Shown here: piece by piece, positions 1 to 9,063 of the stretch
Layout of the letters: each line of letters starts with the position of its first letter
Position numbering within the stretch: the stretch's first letter is position 1
Source of the DNA: Microbacterium oleivorans
GTDB lineage: Bacteria; Actinomycetota; Actinomycetes; Actinomycetales; Microbacteriaceae
DNA: 64,000 bases
Assembly: GCF_001644225.1 (NCBI RefSeq)
Contig: NZ_LSTV01000001.1
Location: 1,304,005 to 1,368,004, forward strand
Direction of reading: 5' to 3'
Translations under genes and position numbers: made by a program
The notes under the pieces: generated by a model
Database searches by the model: none
What the model was told of the DNA's origin: nothing
The model's input: the letters and a program-made list of their open reading frames with translations, nothing else

Positions 1-236
1 ACGACCGCATCCACGTCGTCGGGGAGATTCGCCGCGTCGTGCCCGACGTGGACCTCCGCGCCGCGCGCCGCGAGCGCCTGCATGGCCGCGCTGTCGGAGC
101 GGTCGGAACCTGACACGCGGATGCCGCGATCGAGGAACATGCCGGCGAGCCCCGACATCCCGGAACCGCCGATCCCGATGAAGTGGGCGGCGGTGATGTC
201 CGCGGGGATGGGAAGCGTGAGATCGGGGCGAATCAT
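1..236 (-). CDS. murC: UDP-N-acetylmuramate--L-alanine ligase (partial, N-terminus only)
   Basis: Only the first 78 or so residues are present; the rest lies beyond the left window edge. The protein starts MIRPDLTLPIPADIT and then shows the MurC/Mpl dinucleotide-like fold signature HFIGIGGSGMSGLAGMFLDRG, followed by VSGSDRSDSAAMQAL. MurC adds L-Ala to UDP-MurNAc in the cytoplasm, the first step of stem-peptide assembly. It follows murG with a 62-bp gap and is the most downstream dcw gene visible. The ATG at 236 is the only start that keeps the conserved N-terminus. Identification is secure despite truncation because both the motif and the position after murG are typical. Confidence 0.93.
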   Translation of the reverse strand, partial: MIRPDLTLPIPADITAAHFIGIGGSGMSGLAGMFLDRGIRVSGSDRSDSAAMQALAARGAEVHVGHDAANLPDDVDAV

Positions 237-298
237 GGCCCGACAAGTCTAGGTCGGGGTGGGCGGCGGGGACGCCGCGGCGCGCTGTGCCGGGCTGC

Positions 299-1372
299 TC
301 AGCGGGCGAGCGCGCGGTCGATCAGCCCGACGACGTTCTCACTCCCCGTGCGGGTCCCGACCTGCGCCGCGGCGGCGCGCATGCGCTCGAGCGACGCCGC
401 ATCGGACAGGAGCGGGACGACGGTCGAACGGATGCGGTCCCCGGTCAGCTCGGCATCGGGGATCAGCACCGCCGCCCCCGCCGCGACCGCGGACGCGGCG
501 TTGAGGGCCTGCTCGCCGTTGCCGACCGCGTAGGGGACGTAGACGGCCGGGATCCCGAGCGCGCTGAGCTCGCTCACGGTTGCCGCCCCCGACCGCGACA
601 CGACGGCGTCGGCGAGGGCGAACGCGAGGTCCATGCGATCGATGTAGGGCACGATCCGGTAGGACGGGTCGTCAGGGTCGGCGATGTCGTTGCGCTCCCC
701 CGCGGCGTGCAGGATCTGCCACCCCGCCGCGACGACGTCCTGCCACGCATCGGCGAACGCCCGGTTGAGCCGCACCGCCCCGAGCGACCCGCCGAAGACG
801 AGGAGGACGGGCCGATCGGCATCCATCCCGAAGGCCGCAGCCGCCTCCTCGCGCAGCGCGGCGCGGTCGAGGTTCACGATCTCGGGGCGCAGCGGCATAC
901 CGACGACCTCGGCACCGCGCAGCGGCGTTCCCTCGAAGGCGACACCGGATGCCGCGGCCCCCCGCGCGCCGAGCACGTTGGCGAGCCCCGGCTTGGCGTT
1001 CGCCTCGTGGACGACCACGGGGATGCGGGCGCGGCGGGCGGCGACGTACGCGGGCGCCGAGGCGTACCCGCCGAAGCCGACGACGACGTCGACGGCGCGC
1101 TCACGGATGTGGTGCCGGACCTGGCGCACGGCGCGGGCGAACCTTGCCGGAAAGCGGAGCGCCGCGGCATCCGGTCGACGCGGGAAGGGGACCTTGTCGA
1201 CGAACAGCAGCTCGTATCCCCGCTGCGGCACCAGTCGGGCTTCGAGGCCCTCACGGGTGCCGAGGACGAGGACGGTCGCGCCCGGGTCACGGGCCATCAG
1301 GGTGTCGGCGACGGCGAGCAGCGGATTGACGTGGCCCGCGGTGCCACCGCCGGCCAGGAGGTACGTGGTCAC
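299..1372 (-). CDS. murG: Undecaprenyldiphospho-muramoylpentapeptide beta-N-acetylglucosaminyltransferase
   Basis: MurG converts lipid I to lipid II at the inner face of the membrane by transferring GlcNAc from UDP-GlcNAc (GT28 family). The 357-aa protein has the usual family length. It shows the N-terminal glycine-rich loop GGGTAGHVNP (residues 8-17), a second G loop (VVGFGGYAS), and the C-terminal donor-binding segment SRSGAATVSELSALGIPAVY (about 260-280), then GNGEQALNA. The start is GTG at 1372, 10 nt after the ftsW stop, so it is translated in the same operon. Confidence 0.96.
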   Translation of the reverse strand: MTTYLLAGGGTAGHVNPLLAVADTLMARDPGATVLVLGTREGLEARLVPQRGYELLFVDKVPFPRRPDAAALRFPARFARAVRQVRHHIRERAVDVVVGFGGYASAPAYVAARRARIPVVVHEANAKPGLANVLGARGAAASGVAFEGTPLRGAEVVGMPLRPEIVNLDRAALREEAAAAFGMDADRPVLLVFGGSLGAVRLNRAFADAWQDVVAAGWQILHAAGERNDIADPDDPSYRIVPYIDRMDLAFALADAVVSRSGAATVSELSALGIPAVYVPYAVGNGEQALNAASAVAAGAAVLIPDAELTGDRIRSTVVPLLSDAASLERMRAAAAQVGTRTGSENVVGLIDRALAR

Positions 1373-1382
1373 CGGATCGAGC

Positions 1383-2597
1383 CTACCGGCGGGTCGGAGC
1401 GGTGCCCGGCGCCGAGGTGGGCAGCGTCCGCGCGAAGGCGAGGAGCACCCCGCACGCCATCAGCACCGAGACGAGCGACGTGCCGCCCTGCGACATGAAC
1501 GGCAGCGGCACACCCAGCACGGGGAACACCCGCAGCACGACCCCGATGTTGATGAGGGCCTGACCGACGATCCAGACGGTGATGCCGCCGGCGGCGATGC
1601 GGATGAAGGGGTCGTGGGTCTTGCGGATGACGTGGAAGGCGCCGACCGCGAACAGCGTGAACAGCGCGAGCACCACGATGCACCCGATGAGGCCGAGTTC
1701 CTCGCCGACGATCGCGAAGATGTAGTCGTGGGATGCCGCGGGCAGCCACGCATACTTCTCCCGCGAATTCCCGAGGCCGAGGCCGAAGACACCGCCGCTC
1801 GCCAGACCCCAGATCCCGTGGAGAGGCTGGTAACAGCCGTCGTAGTAGTCGTCGATACAGTTCGGGTCGAGGAAGCTCGTGATGCGCGCCATGCGATTCG
1901 CGCTCGTGAGCGCCAGGACCGCGACGACCACCACGGCGACGACGACCGGAATGATGAACACCCGGAGCTTCACCCCCGAGAAGAACAACGCCCCCAGCAG
2001 GATCAGCACGAGGATCATCGCCGTACCGAGGTCTTTACCTGCCAGCACTGAGCCGATGACCATGATCGAGACCGGGACGACCGGGATGAAGACGTGACGC
2101 CACAGGCCGAGGAGGGTGTGCTTGCGGTACAGGACGTAACCGAGCCAGAGCGCGAAGGCCAGCTTCAGGAACTCCGACGGCTGCGCCTGGACACCCGCGA
2201 TCGAGATCCAGTTGCGGTTTCCGTCGAAGTCGTAACCGAGTCCGGTGAACACGAGCAGCTGGAACGCCTGAGCGAGGCCGAGCGCGATCCAGGAGATCCG
2301 CTTCCAGAAGAGCACCGGCAAGCGACTGAACACGAACATCAGCGGCACGCCGAGGATCGCGAACATGGCCTGCCGCATGACGGTCTGGAAGGGCCCGCCC
2401 TCGCCGGACGTGGCCATCGTCGCCGACAGCACCATGACGAGTCCGAAGATCGTGAGGATCAGCGCCGTCGAGGCGATGAGCAGGAACTCGCTCGGGACCG
2501 GCGCGAAGACCTTGCCGAGGGCGACGCGCGCCGTGAAGGCGGAGGAGCCGCGGTCAGCCGGATCCGACGGGGCCGGACGGTCGGTTGTTGTCGTCAC
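1383..2597 (-). CDS. ftsW: Peptidoglycan glycosyltransferase FtsW (SEDS family)
   Basis: This is a 404-aa polytopic membrane protein of the SEDS family, the glycan polymerase that works with the class B PBP FtsI at the septum. Many hydrophobic helices are visible from about residue 40. The C-terminal family segment PLPFMSQGGTSLVSVLMACG lies near residues 355-375, and the extracellular loop GNRNWISIAGVQAQPSEFLK contains the conserved QPSE/K stretch. The start is GTG at 2597, preceded by AAAGGA at 7 nt. It lies inside the murD 3' end, so the two genes overlap by 44 nt. No later GTG or ATG start precedes the first helix, so the overlap looks real. Confidence 0.95.
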   Translation of the reverse strand: MTTTTDRPAPSDPADRGSSAFTARVALGKVFAPVPSEFLLIASTALILTIFGLVMVLSATMATSGEGGPFQTVMRQAMFAILGVPLMFVFSRLPVLFWKRISWIALGLAQAFQLLVFTGLGYDFDGNRNWISIAGVQAQPSEFLKLAFALWLGYVLYRKHTLLGLWRHVFIPVVPVSIMVIGSVLAGKDLGTAMILVLILLGALFFSGVKLRVFIIPVVVAVVVVAVLALTSANRMARITSFLDPNCIDDYYDGCYQPLHGIWGLASGGVFGLGLGNSREKYAWLPAASHDYIFAIVGEELGLIGCIVVLALFTLFAVGAFHVIRKTHDPFIRIAAGGITVWIVGQALINIGVVLRVFPVLGVPLPFMSQGGTSLVSVLMACGVLLAFARTLPTSAPGTAPTRR

Positions 2598-4095
2598 CGG
2601 CGTCCTTTCCCATCCGAGCGTTCACCGCGTCGGCGAAGCGCCGGCCGCGATCCGAGTACGAGGCGAACTGGTCGAACGATGCCGCAGCCGGAGCGAGGAG
2701 GACCACGTCTCCGTCCTGCGCGACGTCCGACGCCAACGCGACGACCTCGGTCATGACGTCCTCAGTCTGAGCGTGGTCGACCTCGAACAGCGGCACCGCC
2801 GGCGCGTGTCGCGCGAATGCCGCGACGATCGTGGACCGTTCGACGCCGATGACGATCGCGGCCTTCACCCCGGGACCGCGCGCGGCGACGAGGTCGTCGA
2901 TGTCGACGCCCTTCAGCAGCCCGCCGAGGACCCAGACCGCGCCGGGGTACGCCTGGAGGGAGGATGCCGCGGCGTGCGGGTTCGTCGCCTTGGAGTCGTC
3001 GATCCAGGTGACACCGTCGGCGACGCCCACGACCTCGATCCGGTGCGGGTCGAGGCGGAAGCCACGGAGCGCGTCGCGGATCGCCGCGGGAGGAACGTCG
3101 AGCGACCGGGCCAGCGCGGCGGCAGCGAGGATGTTCGCGACGACGTGCGGAGCGGCGAGCCCGGCGTCGGCGAGTTCCGCCACGGTCGTGAGCTCGAGCG
3201 CGTTGGTGCGCCGCTCCTCGAGGAACGCTCGGTCGACGAGGATGCCGTCCACGACGCCGAGATCGCTCGGCCCCGGGACGCCGAGATCGAAGCCGATGGC
3301 GCGGCATCCTTCGATCACCTCCGCCTCCTCGACCATCTCGCGGGTCGCAACGTCGCTCTTGTTGTAGACGCAGGCGACCCGGGTGAGCTGGTAGACGACG
3401 GCCTTCGCGTCGCGGTACGCGTCGAAGGACCCGTGCCATTCGAGATGGTCGGCGGCGAGGTTCAGGCAGACGCTGGCGTACGGCGAGACGCGGTCGTCGC
3501 TGTCCTGGAGGCCGAGGTACCAGAGCTGGTGGCTCGAGACCTCAATGACGAGCACGTCGAACCCGGCCGGGTCGCGCACCGCGTCGAGCACCGGGACGCC
3601 GATGTTGCCGCACGGCGCCGCCCGCAGGCCGCCGGCGACGAGCATCGTGGCCGTCAGTTGTGTCGTCGTGGTCTTGCCGTTCGTCCCCGTGATGAGCACC
3701 CAGTCCGCGGGCGACCCGTCGGCGCGCAGCACCTTGTCGCGGACGCGCCAGGCGAGCTCGATGTCGCCCCAGACATCGACACCCGCCTCGCGGGCCCACG
3801 CGACGACGGGGTGGTGCGGCGGGAATCCCGGCGAGGCCACGACGACGTCGGGACGGTGCGCCGTGAGCTCCTCGGGGATGGTGTCGAGGGGGCCCTGCCA
3901 CAGCCGCGCCCCGATGACGGGGACGAGTCGGGCGTACTCCTCGGCGGCGTCCTCGGTCACGACCAGGACGTCGGCGCCGAGCTCGGCGAGCGTGTCGGCG
4001 ACGGAGAATCCCGTCATCGACAGCCCGAGGACGACGACCCGGAGACCCGACCAGTCGGCGTGCCAGCTCGTCAGGCGGGCGAGGTCGGCGCTCAT
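2554..4095 (-). CDS. murD: UDP-N-acetylmuramoylalanine--D-glutamate ligase
   Basis: MurD adds D-Glu to UDP-MurNAc-L-Ala. The 513-aa product begins MSADLARLTSWHADW and then reads VVVLGLSMTGFSVADTLAE (Rossmann-like N domain). The Mur-ligase ATP loop TGTNGKTTTTQL lies near residue 132, with LVIEVSSHQL and the late conserved LAPAAASFDQFASYSDRG. The ATG at 4095 overlaps the mraY stop in an ATGA arrangement; upstream in-frame starts would lie inside mraY. It is slightly longer than the E. coli enzyme because of a hydrophilic C-terminal tail (MGKDAGDDNNRPSG) that also encodes the ftsW start in another frame. Confidence 0.96.
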   Translation of the reverse strand: MSADLARLTSWHADWSGLRVVVLGLSMTGFSVADTLAELGADVLVVTEDAAEEYARLVPVIGARLWQGPLDTIPEELTAHRPDVVVASPGFPPHHPVVAWAREAGVDVWGDIELAWRVRDKVLRADGSPADWVLITGTNGKTTTTQLTATMLVAGGLRAAPCGNIGVPVLDAVRDPAGFDVLVIEVSSHQLWYLGLQDSDDRVSPYASVCLNLAADHLEWHGSFDAYRDAKAVVYQLTRVACVYNKSDVATREMVEEAEVIEGCRAIGFDLGVPGPSDLGVVDGILVDRAFLEERRTNALELTTVAELADAGLAAPHVVANILAAAALARSLDVPPAAIRDALRGFRLDPHRIEVVGVADGVTWIDDSKATNPHAAASSLQAYPGAVWVLGGLLKGVDIDDLVAARGPGVKAAIVIGVERSTIVAAFARHAPAVPLFEVDHAQTEDVMTEVVALASDVAQDGDVVLLAPAAASFDQFASYSDRGRRFADAVNARMGKDAGDDNNRPSGPVGSG

Positions 4096-5201
4096 ACGGC
4101 GGCCAGCCAGCCGACGTAGAAGAGCGCGACCCCGAAGATCGCGAAGATGCCCGCGATGACCCACATCCGGACGACGATCGTGATCTCAGGCCATCCGCGC
4201 ATCTCGAGGTGGTGGTGGAACGGACTCATGAGGAAGAGGCGTTTGCCGCCCGTCGCCTTGAAGTAGTACCGCTGCAGGATCACCGAGGCCGGGGCGATGA
4301 TGAAGACACCCGCGAGGATGACGGAGAGGATCTCGGTGCGGCTCAGGACGGCCATCGCGACGATCACGCCGCCGATCGCCATCGAGCCCGTGTCGCCCAT
4401 GAACAGCTTCGCCTTGGGCGCGTTCCACCAGAGGAAGCCGACCAGGGCTCCGACGAAGGACGCCGCGACGATCGTCAGGCCCATGGGGTCGCGCGTGTCG
4501 TAGCAGGCGGCGGTGTACTCGGTGGCGAGCGCGGCGGAGTGGCAGCGCTGCTGCAGCTGCCAGAACGTGACCAGGCTGTACGCCGAGACGGTGAAGATCC
4601 CCGCACCGGTCGCCAGACCGTCGAGGCCGTCGGTGAGGTTCGATGCGTTGGACCATGCCACCGACATGAACGAGATCCACAACAGGTAGAGGATCCAGCC
4701 GGCGACCGCCCCGAGCGCCATGAAGGAGAGCGTCGGGATGTCGCGGAAGAAGGAGATGTAGGCGGAGCCCGGGGTCTCGCCGTACTGGTTCGGGAAGTTC
4801 AGTGCCATCACGCCGAACGGGACGGCAACGGCCACCTGTCCGACGATCTTGCGCCAGCCCGAGAGTCCGAGGCTGCGCTGCGACCGGACCTTCATGTAGT
4901 CGTCGATGAAGCCGATGATGCCGAGACCCACCATCATCCAGAGGACGAGCAGGCCGGACACGGTGGGTTCCGTACCCCCCGTGTAGCTGCCGACGAAGAA
5001 GCCGACCATCGTCCCCACGATGAAGACGATGCCGCCCATCGTGGGCGTCCCGCGCTTGGTGTGGTGGCTCGGGTTGTTGATGTCCTCCGGCGTGCGGATG
5101 ACCTGGCCCCACCCGATCTTCCGGAAGACCCGGATGAACAAGGGCGTGAGGAACAGGGTGAATGCCAGCGAGATCGTCGCAGCGGCCAGCAGGGATCTCA
5201 C
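4092..5201 (-). CDS. mraY: Phospho-N-acetylmuramoyl-pentapeptide-transferase
   Basis: MraY makes lipid I by moving phospho-MurNAc-pentapeptide from UDP to undecaprenyl phosphate in the membrane. The 369-aa polytopic protein carries the family signatures GTPTMGGIVF, GFIDDYMKVRS (catalytic Asp pair), SNASNLTDGLDGLATG, LFMGDTGSMAIGG and the histidine cluster SPFHHHLEMRGW. The GTG start at 5201 overlaps the murF stop (GTGA), and the stop overlaps the murD start (ATGA), so it is translationally coupled on both sides. Confidence 0.97.
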   Translation of the reverse strand: MRSLLAAATISLAFTLFLTPLFIRVFRKIGWGQVIRTPEDINNPSHHTKRGTPTMGGIVFIVGTMVGFFVGSYTGGTEPTVSGLLVLWMMVGLGIIGFIDDYMKVRSQRSLGLSGWRKIVGQVAVAVPFGVMALNFPNQYGETPGSAYISFFRDIPTLSFMALGAVAGWILYLLWISFMSVAWSNASNLTDGLDGLATGAGIFTVSAYSLVTFWQLQQRCHSAALATEYTAACYDTRDPMGLTIVAASFVGALVGFLWWNAPKAKLFMGDTGSMAIGGVIVAMAVLSRTEILSVILAGVFIIAPASVILQRYYFKATGGKRLFLMSPFHHHLEMRGWPEITIVVRMWVIAGIFAIFGVALFYVGWLAAV

Positions 5202-6610
5202 GAGAACGATTCTCCCAGACGATCGCCCAGGAACCTGAGCCCCGCCGCGTTCGAGGACTTCACGAGCACGCGGTCGCCGTCGCGGAGCTCGGTCATCAGG
5301 TAGTCGTAGGCCTCATCGGCGGTCTCGAAGAACACGGCCTCGCCGTCCCAGGAGCCCTCGCTGATGGCGGCGAGGTACAGGCGCCGGGCGGCGGAACCGA
5401 CCACGACGATGCGCTCGTAGCGGAGGCGGACGGCCTGGAGCCCGATGCGGTCGTGCTCCTCCCCCGCCTGCTCGCCGAGCTCGGTCATCGCCCCGAGGAC
5501 GGCGACCTTGCGCTGCCCGGGCGCGGTGATCTGCGCGACGGTGCGGAGGGCGGCGGCCATGGAGTCCGGACTGGCGTTGTAGGCGTCGTTGATCACACGC
5601 ACGCGCTCGCTCCCGAGCGGCTGCATCCGCCAGCGCTCGGCGATCTCGACCGTGCCGATCCGCTCGATGGCGTCGGCGGGGTCCACTCCCAGCAGCTGGG
5701 CGACGGTGATGGCGGCCAGCGCGTTCATGACGTGGTGCTCGCCCAGCACCCGCAGGTGCAGCGGCAGGCGTCGACCGTCGACGACGATCGTCGCGGTCGT
5801 GCCGGATGCCGTGACGTCGACATCCTCGGCGCGCACGTCGGCCGACGGACCCCGCCCGAACCAGCGGACGGCGACGCCGCGCTCCTCGGCGACGGCGGCC
5901 ATCGCCGCGACGCGGGCGTCGTCGGCGTTGAGGACGGCCGTGCCGCCGGGACGGAGCGCCTGGACGAGTTCGGTCTTCGCCTTCTGCGTAGCCTCGACAC
6001 CGCCGAACCCACCGGCATGGGCGAGGCCCACCATCAGGACGGCACCGATGTCGGGCGTGATGAGCCCGGCCAGTTCGGCGATGCGCCCGGGACGGGACGC
6101 CCCGAGTTCGCTCACCAGGAAGCGGGTGTCCTCCGTGACGCGGAGCATCGTCACCGGAGCGCCGACCTCGTTGTTGAACGACGCCCGGGGGGCGACGGTG
6201 GGGCCTTCGTCCTGGAGGATGCGGGCGAGCAGGTTCTTCGTCGTCGTCTTGCCGTTCGAGCCGGTGATCCCGACCACCTGCAGGCCGCCGTGCGCGCGGA
6301 CGCGGGCGACCACCTCACGGGCGAGGGCGCCGAGGGCGGCGACGGCGTCTGGCACCACGATCTGCGAGACCGGCGCGTCAACGGGGCGCTGCACGATCGC
6401 GAGGGATGCCCCCGCCGCGACGGCAGCGTCGACAAACAGATGGCCGTCGGTCGCGTCGCCGGGCTTGGCGACGAAGACGGAGCCGGGCCCCATCTCGCGG
6501 GAATCGGTGTCGACCGTGCCCGAGACGACCGTCTCCGGGGTGTCGGTGCCATGGAGCTGAAGGGTGCCGCCGACGGCGTGCGTCACCTCGGCGAGCGTCA
6601 TCCGGATCAT
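5198..6610 (-). CDS. murF: UDP-N-acetylmuramoyl-tripeptide--D-alanyl-D-alanine ligase
   Basis: MurF adds D-Ala-D-Ala to the UDP-MurNAc tripeptide. The 470-aa protein begins MIRMTLAEVTHAVGG, has the ATP loop GITGSNGKTTTKNLL near residue 115, and the segments VSELGASRPGRIAELA and INDAYNASPDSMAAAL. The ATG at 6610 has GAGGAGAC about 9 nt upstream. In most bacteria murE precedes murF; here the gene before it is ftsI with only 28 bp between, so the third-residue ligase must be encoded elsewhere. Confidence 0.96.
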   Translation of the reverse strand: MIRMTLAEVTHAVGGTLQLHGTDTPETVVSGTVDTDSREMGPGSVFVAKPGDATDGHLFVDAAVAAGASLAIVQRPVDAPVSQIVVPDAVAALGALAREVVARVRAHGGLQVVGITGSNGKTTTKNLLARILQDEGPTVAPRASFNNEVGAPVTMLRVTEDTRFLVSELGASRPGRIAELAGLITPDIGAVLMVGLAHAGGFGGVEATQKAKTELVQALRPGGTAVLNADDARVAAMAAVAEERGVAVRWFGRGPSADVRAEDVDVTASGTTATIVVDGRRLPLHLRVLGEHHVMNALAAITVAQLLGVDPADAIERIGTVEIAERWRMQPLGSERVRVINDAYNASPDSMAAALRTVAQITAPGQRKVAVLGAMTELGEQAGEEHDRIGLQAVRLRYERIVVVGSAARRLYLAAISEGSWDGEAVFFETADEAYDYLMTELRDGDRVLVKSSNAAGLRFLGDRLGESFS

Positions 6611-6638
6611 GCTGGGGTGTCTCCTCGTGCGCTCGGGT

Positions 6639-8450
6639 TCAGCCTGTGACGGGCAGGAGGGGGGTCTCCGAACCCGACGGCATGACGCGGTAGTGCGTGA
6701 GCACCTGCGCCATCGCCTTCTTGAACACCGAGCGGTTGGCCGACGACATGCGCTGCTTCTTGGGCTCGTCGAAGACCGTCAGGACAACATACTTCGGATC
6801 CTCGGCGGGAGCGAAGCCGACGAGGGACGTGAAGTACAGGTTCGGCTTGTAGCCGCCCTTGCCGTCGGAGATCTGCGCCGTCCCGGTCTTGCCGCCCATC
6901 CGGTAGCCGGGAAGGGCGATGTCGTCGGCGAGCGTCCCCTGCGCGAAGACGTTCTCGAGCATGAGCGAGACTTCGTCGGCGGTCTCCTTCTTGATGACCT
7001 GCTCCGGTGCGGCGAGCTTCGGCTCGACGACGGTGCCGTCGGGCTTCGTGCAGGACTCGACGAGGGATGCCGGCATCCGCAGACCGTGGTTGGCGAACGT
7101 CTGGTACGCGCTGGCGACCTGGACGGCGGTGACGGTGAAGGCCTGCCCGAAGGTGGTCGCGTACTTCGTCTGGTTGTCCCACGTGTCCGCGGGGGCGATC
7201 GTCGTCTTCGGCTCACCCGACCAGTCCAGACCGGTCGGCTGACCGGCGCCGAACTTGGTCAGGTACTCGTACCGCGTCTGCGGGTCGACCATGCCGCCGA
7301 ACTGCGACATCGCGACGTTCGACGAGGTGACCAGACCGCCGTTGAGCGTCAGGTTCTCGGTCGCGTGGTTCTCGGAGTCGTTGACGACCGCGCCGTTGTC
7401 GAACACCATCCGGTCGGGCACCCTGACCGTCGACTCCGGCGTCACGCCGGCCTGCTCGATCGCCGTCGCCGCGGTGACCGGCTTGAAGGTGGAACCCGGC
7501 TCGAAGGAGAACCGGAGCAGCCGCGATCCGCGGTCCTCGGGCTCGCTGGCGCCGGGATCGTTGGGGTCGACCGTGGGGGTCTCCGCGAGCGCACGGATCT
7601 TGCCCGTCGCGACCTCCATCACGATGATCCCGCCCCAGTCCGCCTGGTAGCGCGAGGTCTCCTCGGCGATGAGCTGCTGCATGTACCACTGCAGGTCGGC
7701 GTCGATCGTGAGGGCGAGGGTGCCGCCGTTCTTCGCCGGCTGCTCGACCGCCGTCCCGGGGATGACCACCCCGTCGGCGCCCTTCTGATAGCGGATGCTG
7801 CCGTCGGTGGGCGCGAGGCAGGAGTTCTGCAGCGACTCGACACCCTCGAGGGGCTTGCCGTCGGAACCGACGAAACCGAGGATGTTGCCCGCGACCGCAC
7901 CGTTCGGGTACGAGCGCGAGGCGATCGGTTCGAAGGAGATGAAAGGGATCTGCAGATCGGCGAGCTTGCGGAACTCCGCCGTCGAGACGAACTTCTTCAC
8001 GTACTCGAACTGGTCGGCCGGGTCCTTCGCGAACGCGTCGTCGGCGATGGCCTGGACCTCGGCGGCATCCTGACCCGTCACCTCGGCGATCTGCGCGGCG
8101 ATCTCGGGCCACGTCACCAGCACCGTCTTGTCGTTCTCGTCCTTGACGAGCGAGCCGTTCTCGTCCCGCAGGGACATCCCCTTCTCGGCGAGCTTCGGGT
8201 TCACGACGACGTGATAGCGCAGCAGGCTCGTCGCGAGCGGAGTGCCATTCGTGTCGACGATCGTTCCCCGCGCACCCTCGAGCTTCGAGGTGACCCGCAT
8301 CCCCTTGCTGAAGGCATCGCCGACGTGCTGGCTCGCGTTGACGATCTGGATGTCGACCAGGCGGACGACGAAGGAGACCAGGACCACCAGGACGACGGCG
8401 AGGGCGACGACGGTGCGACGGCGCGGGCCTCGGGTTGCTCGTGTCGTCAT
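6639..8450 (-). CDS. ftsI: Peptidoglycan D,D-transpeptidase FtsI (class B PBP, divisome)
   Basis: This is a septal transpeptidase partnered with FtsW. The 603-aa protein has an N-terminal membrane anchor (VVALAVVLVVLVSFVVRLVD, about 16-36), a PBP dimerisation region, and a C-terminal transpeptidase domain. The active-site motifs are SxxK in PGSTFKPVTA (about 318), SxN in TSSNVAMSQFG (about 377) and KTG in GGKTGTAQISDG (about 520). The ATG at 8450 gives a short basic cytoplasmic tail (MTTRATRGPRRRT); an upstream in-frame extension would overlap the ftsL-like gene. It starts 4 nt after that gene's stop, consistent with one operon. Confidence 0.95.
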   Translation of the reverse strand: MTTRATRGPRRRTVVALAVVLVVLVSFVVRLVDIQIVNASQHVGDAFSKGMRVTSKLEGARGTIVDTNGTPLATSLLRYHVVVNPKLAEKGMSLRDENGSLVKDENDKTVLVTWPEIAAQIAEVTGQDAAEVQAIADDAFAKDPADQFEYVKKFVSTAEFRKLADLQIPFISFEPIASRSYPNGAVAGNILGFVGSDGKPLEGVESLQNSCLAPTDGSIRYQKGADGVVIPGTAVEQPAKNGGTLALTIDADLQWYMQQLIAEETSRYQADWGGIIVMEVATGKIRALAETPTVDPNDPGASEPEDRGSRLLRFSFEPGSTFKPVTAATAIEQAGVTPESTVRVPDRMVFDNGAVVNDSENHATENLTLNGGLVTSSNVAMSQFGGMVDPQTRYEYLTKFGAGQPTGLDWSGEPKTTIAPADTWDNQTKYATTFGQAFTVTAVQVASAYQTFANHGLRMPASLVESCTKPDGTVVEPKLAAPEQVIKKETADEVSLMLENVFAQGTLADDIALPGYRMGGKTGTAQISDGKGGYKPNLYFTSLVGFAPAEDPKYVVLTVFDEPKKQRMSSANRSVFKKAMAQVLTHYRVMPSGSETPLLPVTG

Positions 8451-8454
8451 GTTC

Positions 8455-9063
8455 TCAGTGTGTGCTGGGGGTCGGCAGTCCGTCGGTGATCGAGGGGGGT
8501 GTCGGCGTATTGGCCAGCAGGTCCTCGTCGATGGACACACCTGAGTCCAGGCTCGCCTCGGGGTCCGTCACGAGCGGGACACCGGCGACGAGGGCGTTCG
8601 AGACCGCCGCCCGCGACAACGCCTCGATCGAGGAGGCATCCGATGCACCCTTCTGCGGACCGAGGGTCGCGCCGTCGCTCAGGCGCAGGTAGTTGGGCTC
8701 GCCGCCGGCGACGAGGCCGAGGGCGGCGGCGTTGGCGGCGAGGAACTGCGGCGAGCTGAGCCCCGCGATCTCCTCCTCGAGGATCTGCTTCTGGTAGTTC
8801 GTCTCCCGCTGCTGCGCCGTGAGGTCCTTGACCTCGTAGGCGCCCTGCGTCGTGACGATCGACAGCCCCATCTGCACACCGGCGATGGCGAGGGCGCCGG
8901 CGACCGCGACGAGGCCGAACACGAGCCGCGGACGGCGTCGCGGCTGCGGTGCGATGCCGACGCCGGGGCGACCCAGCGGACGGAGGACCGGTGCCGCCGA
9001 CCCGAGGACGACCTCATCGCGTGCGCTGTCGATGGCAGTGGTGGCCAGGGCCGGAACGGTCAT
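8455..9063 (-). CDS. ftsL: FtsL-like bitopic cell division protein
   Basis: The 202-aa protein has a cytoplasmic N-terminus (about 47 residues, ending in RRRPRLVF), one transmembrane helix ([18 protein letters not shown], about 50-68) and a short coiled-coil-like stretch ([23 protein letters not shown]) typical of FtsL/DivIC proteins. FtsL helps recruit and activate FtsW-FtsI. The tail after residue 110 is low-complexity and probably disordered. Identification rests on topology and on its place between rsmH and ftsI; sequence conservation in this family is weak. The ATG overlaps the rsmH stop (ATGA). Confidence 0.78.
   Translation of the reverse strand: MTVPALATTAIDSARDEVVLGSAAPVLRPLGRPGVGIAPQPRRRPRLVFGLVAVAGALAIAGVQMGLSIVTTQGAYEVKDLTAQQRETNYQKQILEEEIAGLSSPQFLAANAAALGLVAGGEPNYLRLSDGATLGPQKGASDASSIEALSRAAVSNALVAGVPLVTDPEASLDSGVSIDEDLLANTPTPPSITDGLPTPSTH

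Noticed and set aside
183-1498. Plus-strand frames over murC and murG
   Set aside because: They are shadows of the murG frame, with Pro/Arg-rich low-complexity products.
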